A DNA stretch of 11,870 nt from an uncultured Christensenella sp. (GTDB taxonomy: Bacteria; Bacillota; Clostridia; Christensenellales; Pumilibacteraceae). Shown piece by piece: positions 1-6,675 of the stretch (positions are counted from its first letter, which is position 1; each line of letters starts with the position of its first letter). The stretch covers positions 1 through 11,870 of the forward strand of contig CAJUBY010000037.1 in assembly GCA_910585055.1 (NCBI GenBank), in the 5' to 3' direction. The position numbers were made by a program, and so were the translations under genes. The notes beneath the pieces are model-generated. The model saw only the letters and a program-made list of their open reading frames with translations, made no database searches and was not told the origin of the DNA.

Positions 1-10
1 TAAACTATCT

Positions 11-34
11 TTCGGACTTTTTAAGCCGAATTTT
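11..34 (+). terminator. Weak terminator-like hairpin, probably of an upstream gene
   Basis: TTCGG at 11-15 pairs with CCGAA at 26-30. CTT at 17-19 can pair with AAG at 23-25, leaving one bulged A and a 3-base loop. Four T residues follow at 31-34. The stem is AT-rich and the T-tract short, so this would be a modest intrinsic terminator. The gene it would end lies outside the window. Confidence 0.35.
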
Positions 35-96
35 ACACAAGAAAACAAGTAAAATGAAATATGGAATATATAGTGAACAACAAGCAATCTTGATAT

Positions 97-114
97 GATA
101 AATTTCAATTTATC
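97..114. repeat. Perfect 8-bp inverted repeat with 2-bp centre
   Basis: GATAAATT at 97-104 is followed by TC and then its exact reverse complement AATTTATC at 107-114. The size and symmetry fit a dimeric repressor's operator. No T-tract follows and the arms are AT-only apart from the end pairs, so it is not a good terminator. I recognise no specific regulator consensus, and no matching promoter is obvious beside it. Confidence 0.5.
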
Positions 115-134
115 TTTGAAAATAATGTGTATTT

Positions 135-170
135 AAAAAGCTCTCGAACGAAATGTCCGAGAGTTTTTTG
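135..170 (+). terminator. Intrinsic terminator
   Basis: CTCTCG at 141-146 pairs with CGAGAG at 158-163 and is followed by six T residues at 164-169. An A-tract at 135-139 lies on the other side, so the hairpin could also act on the minus strand. It presumably ends a plus-strand transcript that begins outside or at the left edge of the window. Confidence 0.75.
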
Positions 171-276
171 TCTCGCTTGAAAGTGCAACTCTTAAAAATT
201 TAATTTTTTATTTCCCTATGGTAAGTGCGCTTAAGATGGGGCTTTTTAATTGAAATCAAAACGGGATTTATGTTTA

Positions 277-300
277 ACGGCAATGACTGTCGTGTTTTTT
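277..300 (+). terminator. Terminator-like hairpin with T-tract
   Basis: ACGGCA at 277-282 pairs with TGTCGT at 288-293 (one G-T wobble) around a 5-base loop. One G and six T residues follow (295-300). The stem is short, so strength is uncertain. It lies after a stronger terminator and 70 bases before the lipoprotein promoter, so it may insulate that promoter from read-through. Confidence 0.45.
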
Positions 301-369
301 AATATGTAATGCCAAGAACCGAAAGAAAAATAGCGATGAAAAATCAATGAAAATAAATTGAAAAAGGTA

Positions 370-398
370 TTGACAAAAAGATCGTACGGGCTTATCAT
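370..398 (+). promoter_or_regulatory. SigA-type promoter of the lipoprotein/protease operon
   Basis: A perfect -35 TTGACA (370-375) is followed after exactly 17 bp by TATCAT (393-398), a 5/6 match to the -10 consensus. Transcription should begin near 404-406, directly at the Shine-Dalgarno sequence, giving a leader of only about 15 bases. This position rules out the longer possible start codons upstream of 421. Confidence 0.75.
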
Positions 399-405
399 GA
401 TAATG

Positions 406-413
406 AAAGGAGG
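406..413 (+). promoter_or_regulatory. Ribosome binding site that fixes the lipoprotein start
   Basis: AAAGGAGG, a full Shine-Dalgarno match, ends 7 bases before the ATG at 421. The same frame is open further upstream (TTG at 358, ATG at 397 and 403), but those codons precede or overlap the promoter and this site. Confidence 0.85.
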
Positions 414-420
414 ACGGTAT

Positions 421-1083
421 ATGAAAAAGAAAATGATTTCTATATTATCGAGTATAATGCTGACGGTGATATCGGTAATTATGTTTTCCGGCTGTTATTA
501 TGAGAGAGCGAACGATTATACGGAAGAAGAACATATCACGCGCGTGACCAAGCTTGCAAAGCAGAGATACATAGATAACGGAGAATATACGTCATTGGAA
601 GTATTTCCTTTGTATGATGAGAACGATGAACTCGGATATTTTTTAATAGAATTAGAACCGGCAGGATATGTGTATGTTAAGCTAAACGTAAGAGCCACAA
701 AACATATTGGATTATATATACGAAAAGAAATGTTTGAACGTCCATGGTTCCATCATATTTATGAATACGGAAAAGAGATAAATATTGTAGTGGATGGTAA
801 GGAATTATGGTATAAAGATATGCGCCCACTAGATGGCATTGAAATGACTGATTTAATATTGTTTTATAGTAGTCCCTTTGCAGTGTCGGGCATTTGTCGA
901 GAGAAACTTTATTTATTAAATTGTTCTTCACATAACAAAATTCCGGCTGTAAAAAAAGACGGAGTTTATATTAATTTGATATCCATGGAAAATTTCAAGT
1001 TTAATGCAAATGAATATCATAATGTATTGGATTATACAACTGAATTTGTTAGCTTTATATATGCTCCGAGTTTTATATTGTAG
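421..1083 (+). CDS. Putative lipoprotein, possible partner of the adjacent protease
   Basis: This is a 220-aa protein with a type II signal peptide: Lys-rich start, hydrophobic stretch at about residues 6-22, and lipobox FSGC with the lipidated Cys at residue 25. It should sit on the outer face of the membrane. The mature part is rich in Tyr and beta-forming residues, and I do not recognise a named domain. Residues 59-85 (a P-L-Y-D-E-N type segment followed by hydrophobic strands and a G-Y pair) loosely recall the propeptide-like inhibitor domains that accompany streptopain-type proteases. That is resemblance by eye only. A 40-base gap without a terminator separates it from the protease-domain gene, so the two are probably co-transcribed. 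CpG is common in the first 80 codons and falls off sharply after about 640. An inhibitor, chaperone or surface receptor role is possible; none is proven. Confidence 0.8.
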   Translation: MKKKMISILSSIMLTVISVIMFSGCYYERANDYTEEEHITRVTKLAKQRYIDNGEYTSLEVFPLYDENDELGYFLIELEPAGYVYVKLNVRATKHIGLYIRKEMFERPWFHHIYEYGKEINIVVDGKELWYKDMRPLDGIEMTDLILFYSSPFAVSGICREKLYLLNCSSHNKIPAVKKDGVYINLISMENFKFNANEYHNVLDYTTEFVSFIYAPSFIL

Positions 1084-1123
1084 ATTATCCTTGCTTTTAC
1101 AATTATTTTAAAGGAGATTAAAT

Positions 1124-4100
1124 ATGAACAACCAGTGTATGTCAATTAAGAAGATATTAATAGTCACACCATTTTTATTATTAATAATTTTACTATTTAT
1201 TTGCCTATGCCGTACACAATGGGTTTATGCGGAAAATACAATAATAATCGACAGAACTGATGATATTGATCAAGAGAGTATTGAGACATATAATTTTGAT
1301 GGTGATCCGGGAAATTATGCAATTGACCTTGATAATATTGGTAATCATAAAATAGAGTATTCGAATTATATATCTAATGGGAATTATTTTATTGTAAACC
1401 CATATCATGCTGAACATGATAAAAGTAAAAATGAAAACGGTACGTGCACAACGATTGCAATGCAGTTGTTGATTGGATATCATAATTATTATTCGGATAG
1501 ACGTATTATACCAGAAGAAAGCGATAGCGGAAATAAATTTTTAATACCATATTATGCTGATCCTAAAGAGAATCCTAAAATATATAAATCAAGATATAAA
1601 AATTTATACATGAGTTTAGGTACAGAAGACGAATTATACAATGAATTATATAATTTGACACCTAATGCAGATGGATTATTGGGGCAAACTATTGGTAATG
1701 TATGTAGCGGTGCGAGAGAGTTTGTACGACATTATTCTTCGTATGGTTTACGCGATAGTGTGGATATTGATTCATCGTTGTATAATATGACTGATGTTTT
1801 ATCCGAACTTAGAGCAGATCGGCCTGTTATATTAGTTTTTTCTCCTATTAGTTCGGGTGTCGATAGTGATAATAAATCATTTCACGTCGTAGTAGCGTAT
1901 GGATATGCGGTGATTGATGGTAAATTAGGATATATTGTTCATTATGGATGGAGTACTAATTATAATCATGCTTGGGTGCCTGCCGATTGTTTCGGATATA
2001 TGGCTACAATGAGAGTTAAACATGACCATAATTTCGTAGACAGTAATAATAATGTTTGGGTCGGCAGCGGAGACTCTTATCGTGAGTTAATATGTAATAC
2101 TTGCGGTTGCAATACCGTGGATGATCTATACGGGGTAGAAGAAATTACAAACGTCGATTCTGAAAAGTCGGAGACACAATATCGAATAACCGGAGTTAAT
2201 TACCCACTTTTGAATAGTATATGTATACCGCGTAGTATAAGGGATAAAGAAGTCGTAGAAATAGGTAACGGTGCGTTTAAAGAAACTACTATGAGCGGTA
2301 TCACGTTCGGAGATATAACAAAAATCGGTAACGGTGCTTTCGAGAATTGTTTGAATTTGACGACGGTTGATATAATGTTCGTGGACAACATAGGCGACAA
2401 CGCATTTTCGGGCTGTTCGAATTTAAGGGACATATACATATCAGACCGACTTACCGATATCGGCAAAGGAGCGTATCGCGGTTGTTATAATGCTACGATA
2501 TATGTAAACGAAAACAATCCTAAATTTGCGACAGAACAGGGTAGCAATATTCTTTACGATAAGGATAAAACCGATATAATACATGCAGGAAAAGTCGATA
2601 GAAATTTAGAGATCCATTCGACCGTGACTTATATCGAAGACTATGCGTTTTCCGATAACATATATTTGGAAAGTATAAGGTTTAAAAGCAATCCGAAAAT
2701 AGGCTGCGGCGCTTTTTCCGATTGCAAAAATTTAAAATGGATATATTACGAGCAAAGCGTACCGCCGGAAGTCGGAGAAGGCGCTTTGACGAATGTGGAT
2801 GTTTCTATCAATGTACCTTACAAAGCGCAGTCTGCGTTTAAAACGGCTTTTTCGCCGTATCCTGAGAGCAATATAACGTCGGTGGAGTTTCTTGTTATAT
2901 TCATTGACGGCGAAAGTATATTACATACCGAACAGGCGTATTACGGTTCGGATATAGATGAGTTTTATATCCCGGTTAAAACCGGATATACGTTTGTCGG
3001 ATGGTATGACGACCCCGAGTTTACGGGAAATAAATACGAAAACGGCGGAGAATGGACGATCGACACAGACGTTATTTATTACGCAAAATGGACGGCGAAT
3101 ACCTATACTGTGATGCTTGATCCTGACGGAGGAATGTTGAACGGCGAGAATAGCGTAATAGCGGAATACGATAGCTTGCTGTCGATATCGGTAGCGGTAA
3201 CACGGCAGGGCTATGAATTGGAGGGTTGGTACGATCAACATAATAAAAAATATATCACGGCAGAAGGTCAAGGCGTTGCGCCGTGGGATAAAGCGGAAAA
3301 CTCTAAGTTGTCGGCATTGTGGCGACCGTACGAATATACGATCAAAATCACAGCCGACAAAATCGCGCTGACCGACGACGGTAAAGAAATATGGTTGGCA
3401 AGCAACGGTATATCTTTCGACAAAGATACAGTGGAATACGACTCGGAAATAACTGTAGGGGATATCAAAAAAGCTGTGGATAAAGCGCTTTACGATTATT
3501 TTTCCGATTATTCTTTGTTTAACGATACAGGGAAAATATATACTCATTGTTTATGGAACAGCGATGAAGTGGATTGGACGAGAATACCTTTGTTAGGCGA
3601 AAACGGGACTGAAATAACTATCAAGCCGCAGTGGATTAACGAACAGTATATGATAAAATTTGATACCGGCGTAAACGGACTGGCAGTAAACCCTATGACC
3701 GTCACTTACGGCAACGCGATTTCTTTGCCTAACATGCAGAGAGCTGGGTACACGTTTAAAGGCTGGTATTTCGGAAATGTTTTGCAAAATTGGAATAAAG
3801 TCGATGACTTGACAAAAGGCGAGCAGAATAAACTCGGTGAGGCGCCGCCGGAAGTAATGTTTATTGCCAAATGGGAAGCATTTAGGTTCACGGTAACGTA
3901 TAAAGCGAATAAAGGCTCTGGGTATATGGCTGTATCATCGCATTTGTACGGCGATACAAGCAAATTAAAGAAGAACACGTTTACGAGAACAGGGTATAAT
4001 TTTATAGGTTGGTCGGAACTTTCGAGCGGCGGTGTCAAGTATTACAACGAATCAAAAGCGTCGGATGCATATTACGCAACGGTAAATAATATCTACGACG

Positions 4101-4792
4101 GAGCGAATAAAACCAATATAGATTTATACGCCGTATGGGAACCCATAAGGTATACTATAAACTTCGGCAATCTCGCCGACGGAATGAAGGCATATCCCAA
4201 TTACTATTATTACGACGAAGGTTTGCCGGTGCTTCCGAAACTGTATTACAAAGGAAGTAGCGGCGGGCGCGATACGGAAGTAGAGACGTATGCATGGTAC
4301 GATAATATAGGATTTACTGTGACCGCAAAGACGTTTAAACCCCAAACCAAGACAGGCAGTATCACGATGTACGCCAAATACGAATATTTTTTATTGGCAA
4401 TATACGATAACGGCCTGACTTATAAAGTGACAGATGCCGGAATAAATAATAATCCGCATATTGACGTAGATGTTTATCTCGACAGCGTGTATTACGCTAA
4501 AGTCAAAAATACTACGTTGAAAAAAATCAAATTCGAATTGTCGTTTAATCTATGGGAAGTCGACGACGGATACCAACATATATATTTATTTAATAATGTA
4601 GATCCGCTTTGTAAATGGAGTAAAAAAATGGACCATACCGGCGGAAAGAAATCTTATAAATATACGATCGAGCTCGATCTTGAATCAAATTATTATACCG
4701 ACATTTTTCGTTTTAGATTCGATGCATCGGGTTGGGGATCGGATACATGGAAGTTTAACGAGTTTAATTTAAAAGTTACTTTAACCGATTGA
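1124..4792 (+). CDS. Secreted papain-like protease with LRR and InlB B-repeats
   Basis: This 1222-aa protein starts at ATG 1124, 7 bases after GGAG. It has a signal peptide (hydrophobic residues 11-29, likely cleavage after VYA at 36). Residues about 80-297 look like a papain-fold peptidase of the C10/C39 kind: a Cys in GTCTT (C108) within a helix-like segment, a His in SFHVVVAYGY (H254), and a later YIVHYGW motif (W276) like that after the catalytic His of streptopain. No long propeptide is present. A His-x-His (300/302) and Cys-x2-Cys (324/327) pair follows. Residues 376-580 are BspA-type leucine-rich repeats and 588-1086 are about six InlB B-type repeats. Residues 1087-1222 form an unrecognised beta-rich end. 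There is no LPXTG, SLH or other known anchor. The protein is probably exported and may bind or cut host or dietary proteins. The repeats are certain; activity of the protease domain is inferred. Confidence 0.85.
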   Translation: MNNQCMSIKKILIVTPFLLLIILLFICLCRTQWVYAENTIIIDRTDDIDQESIETYNFDGDPGNYAIDLDNIGNHKIEYSNYISNGNYFIVNPYHAEHDKSKNENGTCTTIAMQLLIGYHNYYSDRRIIPEESDSGNKFLIPYYADPKENPKIYKSRYKNLYMSLGTEDELYNELYNLTPNADGLLGQTIGNVCSGAREFVRHYSSYGLRDSVDIDSSLYNMTDVLSELRADRPVILVFSPISSGVDSDNKSFHVVVAYGYAVIDGKLGYIVHYGWSTNYNHAWVPADCFGYMATMRVKHDHNFVDSNNNVWVGSGDSYRELICNTCGCNTVDDLYGVEEITNVDSEKSETQYRITGVNYPLLNSICIPRSIRDKEVVEIGNGAFKETTMSGITFGDITKIGNGAFENCLNLTTVDIMFVDNIGDNAFSGCSNLRDIYISDRLTDIGKGAYRGCYNATIYVNENNPKFATEQGSNILYDKDKTDIIHAGKVDRNLEIHSTVTYIEDYAFSDNIYLESIRFKSNPKIGCGAFSDCKNLKWIYYEQSVPPEVGEGALTNVDVSINVPYKAQSAFKTAFSPYPESNITSVEFLVIFIDGESILHTEQAYYGSDIDEFYIPVKTGYTFVGWYDDPEFTGNKYENGGEWTIDTDVIYYAKWTANTYTVMLDPDGGMLNGENSVIAEYDSLLSISVAVTRQGYELEGWYDQHNKKYITAEGQGVAPWDKAENSKLSALWRPYEYTIKITADKIALTDDGKEIWLASNGISFDKDTVEYDSEITVGDIKKAVDKALYDYFSDYSLFNDTGKIYTHCLWNSDEVDWTRIPLLGENGTEITIKPQWINEQYMIKFDTGVNGLAVNPMTVTYGNAISLPNMQRAGYTFKGWYFGNVLQNWNKVDDLTKGEQNKLGEAPPEVMFIAKWEAFRFTVTYKANKGSGYMAVSSHLYGDTSKLKKNTFTRTGYNFIGWSELSSGGVKYYNESKASDAYYATVNNIYDGANKTNIDLYAVWEPIRYTINFGNLADGMKAYPNYYYYDEGLPVLPKLYYKGSSGGRDTEVETYAWYDNIGFTVTAKTFKPQTKTGSITMYAKYEYFLLAIYDNGLTYKVTDAGINNNPHIDVDVYLDSVYYAKVKNTTLKKIKFELSFNLWEVDDGYQHIYLFNNVDPLCKWSKKMDHTGGKKSYKYTIELDLESNYYTDIFRFRFDASGWGSDTWKFNEFNLKVTLTD
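2018..2113 (+). other. Possible zinc-binding His/Cys module inside the protease gene
   Basis: Residues 299-330 contain H300-x-H302 and, 21 residues later, C324-x2-C327 followed by Gly and C329. This spacing fits a small zinc knuckle linking the peptidase domain to the leucine-rich repeats. Metal binding is inferred from the residues alone. Confidence 0.4.
2249..2863 (+). repeat. BspA-type leucine-rich repeats (protein residues 376-580)
   Basis: The encoded protein repeats the pattern I-G-x-x-A-F-x-x-C-x-x-L-x-x-[VI]-x-[IF] about every 22-24 residues. Clear copies begin at residues 380, 401, 423, 446, 503 and 526. This is the LRR_5 (BspA-like) signature of surface adhesins from oral and gut bacteria. 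Between copies four and five lies a segment with the N-x-N-N-P-x-F motif typical of these arrays. Confidence 0.85.
2885..4381 (+). repeat. InlB B-type repeats (protein residues 588-1086)
   Basis: About six diverged units carry the family hallmarks, a G-Y-x-[FL]-x-G-W core and an end of the form Y-A-K-W or A-L-W/A-V-W. G-Y cores sit at residues 621, 696, 875 and 957. Unit ends sit at 652-656, 731-733, 837, 915-917, 1002-1005 and 1083-1086. The third unit (737-837) and last unit (1009-1086) have lost the clear G-Y-x-F-x-G-W core. Such repeats form stalks in secreted Gram-positive proteins. Confidence 0.85.
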
Positions 4793-4847
4793 GCGAAACC
4801 ATAATTTCCAAAAGCGAATTATAATAAATGTGATAATTAATCCAGTA

Positions 4848-4876
4848 TTGACAAATTTACTATTACGTGTTACAAT
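4848..4876 (+). promoter_or_regulatory. Strong extended -10 promoter of the second lipoprotein
   Basis: TTGACA (4848-4853) and TACAAT (4871-4876) are separated by exactly 17 bp, with a TG at 4868-4869 that makes an extended -10. Transcription should start near 4883, leaving a leader of about 125 bases before the ATG at 5008. I see no terminator between the stop at 4792 and this promoter, so read-through from the protease gene remains possible. Confidence 0.8.
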
Positions 4877-4882
4877 AAACTT

Positions 4883-5007
4883 ACTTTAACTGAATCGAAT
4901 TTTGTCGTAACCGATCTATCTGTTTTTACTCACATGATTTGTGTCAGTGTATTGTTCGGTCGGGTGAGTCTGTTGTTTATCGAAATACGTATAAAGGGAG
5001 AAACGAT
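4883..5007 (+). promoter_or_regulatory. Long 5' leader of unknown function
   Basis: The predicted leader is far longer than those of the first lipoprotein operon and gatC. The only notable pairing I can find is ACTCAC (4928-4933) with GTGAGT (4964-4969) around a 30-base loop. No known riboswitch pattern or T-box is visible. A TGA at 4936-4938 just before ATG-like codons closes any upstream extension of the coding frame. Confidence 0.3.
4994..5000 (+). promoter_or_regulatory. Ribosome binding site that fixes the second lipoprotein start
   Basis: AAGGGAG ends 7 bases before the ATG at 5008, whose product begins directly with a lipoprotein signal peptide. The frame is open back to 4939, but using an earlier codon would put 23 polar residues in front of the signal. 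Confidence 0.75.
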
Positions 5008-6537
5008 ATGAAAAGAAAACTGTCGATAGCTACATTGATTGCGGTCGTGTCGGTGTTGTCGCTGGTTGTATTTTTCGGGTGCGGAAGCGACGATAATTTA
5101 CCGTTATATAAATTCCCGGAAACAAGCGAGCCTTTAAAGGAAGGCGCGTATTTCATGACCGACCTGGGATACGCGGCGTTAAAACATAAATATGCCAAAT
5201 ATGATTTCCCGGATGTAGAATTCGACGCTGTCATCAAAGATAACAAGATCAGGGTAGATCATATTTTTGTCACAAATATCAGCGGAGACCAAATATACGA
5301 CGACGAATGGGTATGGTATAAGACGCGCGTATACGAAATATGCGAAAAAGACGGTCAATATTTCGGAACGGATAAATACGGCAATTTAACAGTAAAAATA
5401 GCTCAAAACGGAGACATTTTACATATAGACGATGACGAGAATATATATCAATTTAAATTAGACAGAAAATATATTTTATCCGAAGATCATGTCGAATCCG
5501 AAGATCCGAAAGATTTGAGAGTCGAGTGCAACGACCGCATCAGCGTTAGATGGTCGCCGCACCGTTATGCCGGATACGGGGCATATGCGGAATTGATGTC
5601 TGCGGATGACGGTAATTTGGTGAGTAAACAAATAGATTTTCCTTATATGAATTCGTATGTATTTTCTTACAGTCCGGATAAGTTATCGACAGGTAAATAC
5701 ATATTAAAAGTTGGTTATTTAGGCGGTATTGCGCTCGATAAATCAGCTAAAGAAGTATTAACTATAAACGATTCGCCGGGATTAGAGTTTGAGATCAATG
5801 TAACGGATGACGGCTTTACTATGTATCCGGGATACTTTTTCCCGGAAATAGGTACATATTTATACGAAGCCGTGTATCGCATAACCGATAACGGTTATGA
5901 AACATATATCAGGAACAGAGGTGACGCCCCGAATAGAAACGAACTGTATGTTTATACGGACCACTATACTGTTTTAATGGGTGATACTCAGATCGTATAT
6001 TCGATGGAAAGCACAGATAAAAAAATATATTGTTGTTACGATTGGGGAACGCGAACGCCGTCGGGGATCCGAATCGCAAGAAAAACATTTGGTCACGGTG
6101 ATGATTATTTGTATGTGGAGTATTCGGACATTGTATTGGAGTTTAAAAGAGACAAAGATTTTAAGGAGGAATCTGTCAGTTATCTAGATGAACCTGATAT
6201 AATACAGATCGTTGTCGATACCGACGACCCGTATATTCGGATAGCGTGGAGCGAATTGATTCCGCACAAATATATCGGTTTTCTTTGTTTTTTCGAAAGA
6301 TCCGATTCGTCACGACTTTTCGTCAATAAATATTTAAGTCTCGATAACGGAGCTTTTGAATTATACATAGATAAAAACGACCTGTTGCCGGGCGATAATT
6401 TGTTGTTTTTGGAAGAGATCGGTTTATATGCGGTCGATAATGAAAATAAAACTTATAAATGGATATGTTATTCGAGTGGTATAGGTTTTATTATATCTGT
6501 TTCCGATGACGGTACGATAACCGTAAGACGGAGATGA
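5008..6537 (+). CDS. Putative lipoprotein with two Fn3-like domain copies
   Basis: This 509-aa protein begins with a type II signal peptide (Lys/Arg start, hydrophobic residues 5-23, lipobox FFGC, lipidated Cys 25), so it should be anchored outside the membrane. I do not recognise the family. The mature part is acidic and Tyr-rich and seems to follow an A-B-A'-B' plan. Residues about 45-160 and 275-392 are beta-rich modules; residues 166-269 and 395-502 are two diverged copies of one domain, each ending in a segment like F-x-I-x-V-x-D-D-G. The B copies look like fibronectin type III or similar beta sandwiches. No catalytic motif is visible, so a binding or scaffolding role is more likely than an enzyme. 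It has its own strong promoter and ends before a hairpin shared with the convergent nifJ. Codon use is CpG-rich like the downstream genes. Confidence 0.8.
   Translation: MKRKLSIATLIAVVSVLSLVVFFGCGSDDNLPLYKFPETSEPLKEGAYFMTDLGYAALKHKYAKYDFPDVEFDAVIKDNKIRVDHIFVTNISGDQIYDDEWVWYKTRVYEICEKDGQYFGTDKYGNLTVKIAQNGDILHIDDDENIYQFKLDRKYILSEDHVESEDPKDLRVECNDRISVRWSPHRYAGYGAYAELMSADDGNLVSKQIDFPYMNSYVFSYSPDKLSTGKYILKVGYLGGIALDKSAKEVLTINDSPGLEFEINVTDDGFTMYPGYFFPEIGTYLYEAVYRITDNGYETYIRNRGDAPNRNELYVYTDHYTVLMGDTQIVYSMESTDKKIYCCYDWGTRTPSGIRIARKTFGHGDDYLYVEYSDIVLEFKRDKDFKEESVSYLDEPDIIQIVVDTDDPYIRIAWSELIPHKYIGFLCFFERSDSSRLFVNKYLSLDNGAFELYIDKNDLLPGDNLLFLEEIGLYAVDNENKTYKWICYSSGIGFIISVSDDGTITVRRR
5503..5814 (+). repeat. 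Internal domain copy B1 of the second lipoprotein
   Basis: Residues 166-269 align by eye with residues 395-502. Shared features are I-S-V-R-W against I-R-I-A-W, an aromatic-Gly pair (Y-A-G-Y against Y-I-G-F), a D-x-x-x-L turn, a Y-x-x-D-K segment before a Gly, a G-[IL]-x-A-x-D strand, and the common ending F-x-I-x-V-x-D-D-G. Confidence 0.6.
6190..6513 (+). repeat. Internal domain copy B2 of the second lipoprotein
   Basis: This is the second copy (residues 395-502) of the domain seen at 166-269. Order and spacing of the conserved positions are kept, but identity is low, so the duplication is old. It closes the protein, only seven residues before the stop. Confidence 0.6.
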
Positions 6538-6615
6538 TGCGAAACGAATTTGTTTTTATTGATTTTATAAGCAAGGGCATAGTCGGATATACATTTAATA
6601 TTGCACGGCGATCAC

Positions 6616-6653
6616 AAAAAAACGCTCTCTCGTACAATGCGAGAGAGCGTTTT
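6616..6653 (-). terminator. Strong terminator shared by convergent genes
   Basis: A perfect 11-bp stem (6622-6632 with 6640-6650) closes a 7-base loop. On the minus strand it is followed by the complement of seven A residues (6616-6622), giving a strong T-tract 26 bases past the nifJ stop. On the plus strand four T residues follow, so it probably also ends the lipoprotein transcript, less strongly. Confidence 0.9.
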
Positions 6654-6675
6654 AAGTTTATGAGTATACGTGCCG

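Larger units (their letters stand above)
1..404. other. Gene-free leader region with hairpins and a promoter
   Basis: I see no convincing protein gene here. The stretch is AT-rich and holds a weak hairpin near its start, a perfect palindrome at 97-114, a clear terminator at 135-170, a second terminator-like hairpin at 277-300, and the promoter of the downstream lipoprotein at 370-398. The spacing between hairpins (about 100 bases each) would allow short transcripts, but I find no good promoter for one. A TTGAAA at 177-182 has only a poor -10 partner. Confidence 0.6.

Noticed and set aside
358..420. Upstream extension of the first lipoprotein to TTG 358
   Set aside because: The extension overlaps the promoter (370-398), and the strong Shine-Dalgarno and lipoprotein signal peptide both point to ATG 421.
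2921..3547. Minus-strand open frame (208 codons) inside the large surface gene
   Set aside because: It is a shadow of the B-repeat coding region, with no ribosome binding site or domain seen.
4817..4838. AATTAT/ATAATT inverted repeat after the protease gene
   Set aside because: The arms are six A-T pairs with no T-tract after them, so it does not qualify as a terminator.
4939..5007. Upstream extension of the second lipoprotein
   Set aside because: It would place a polar 23-residue segment ahead of the signal peptide and ignores the AAGGGAG site just before ATG 5008.
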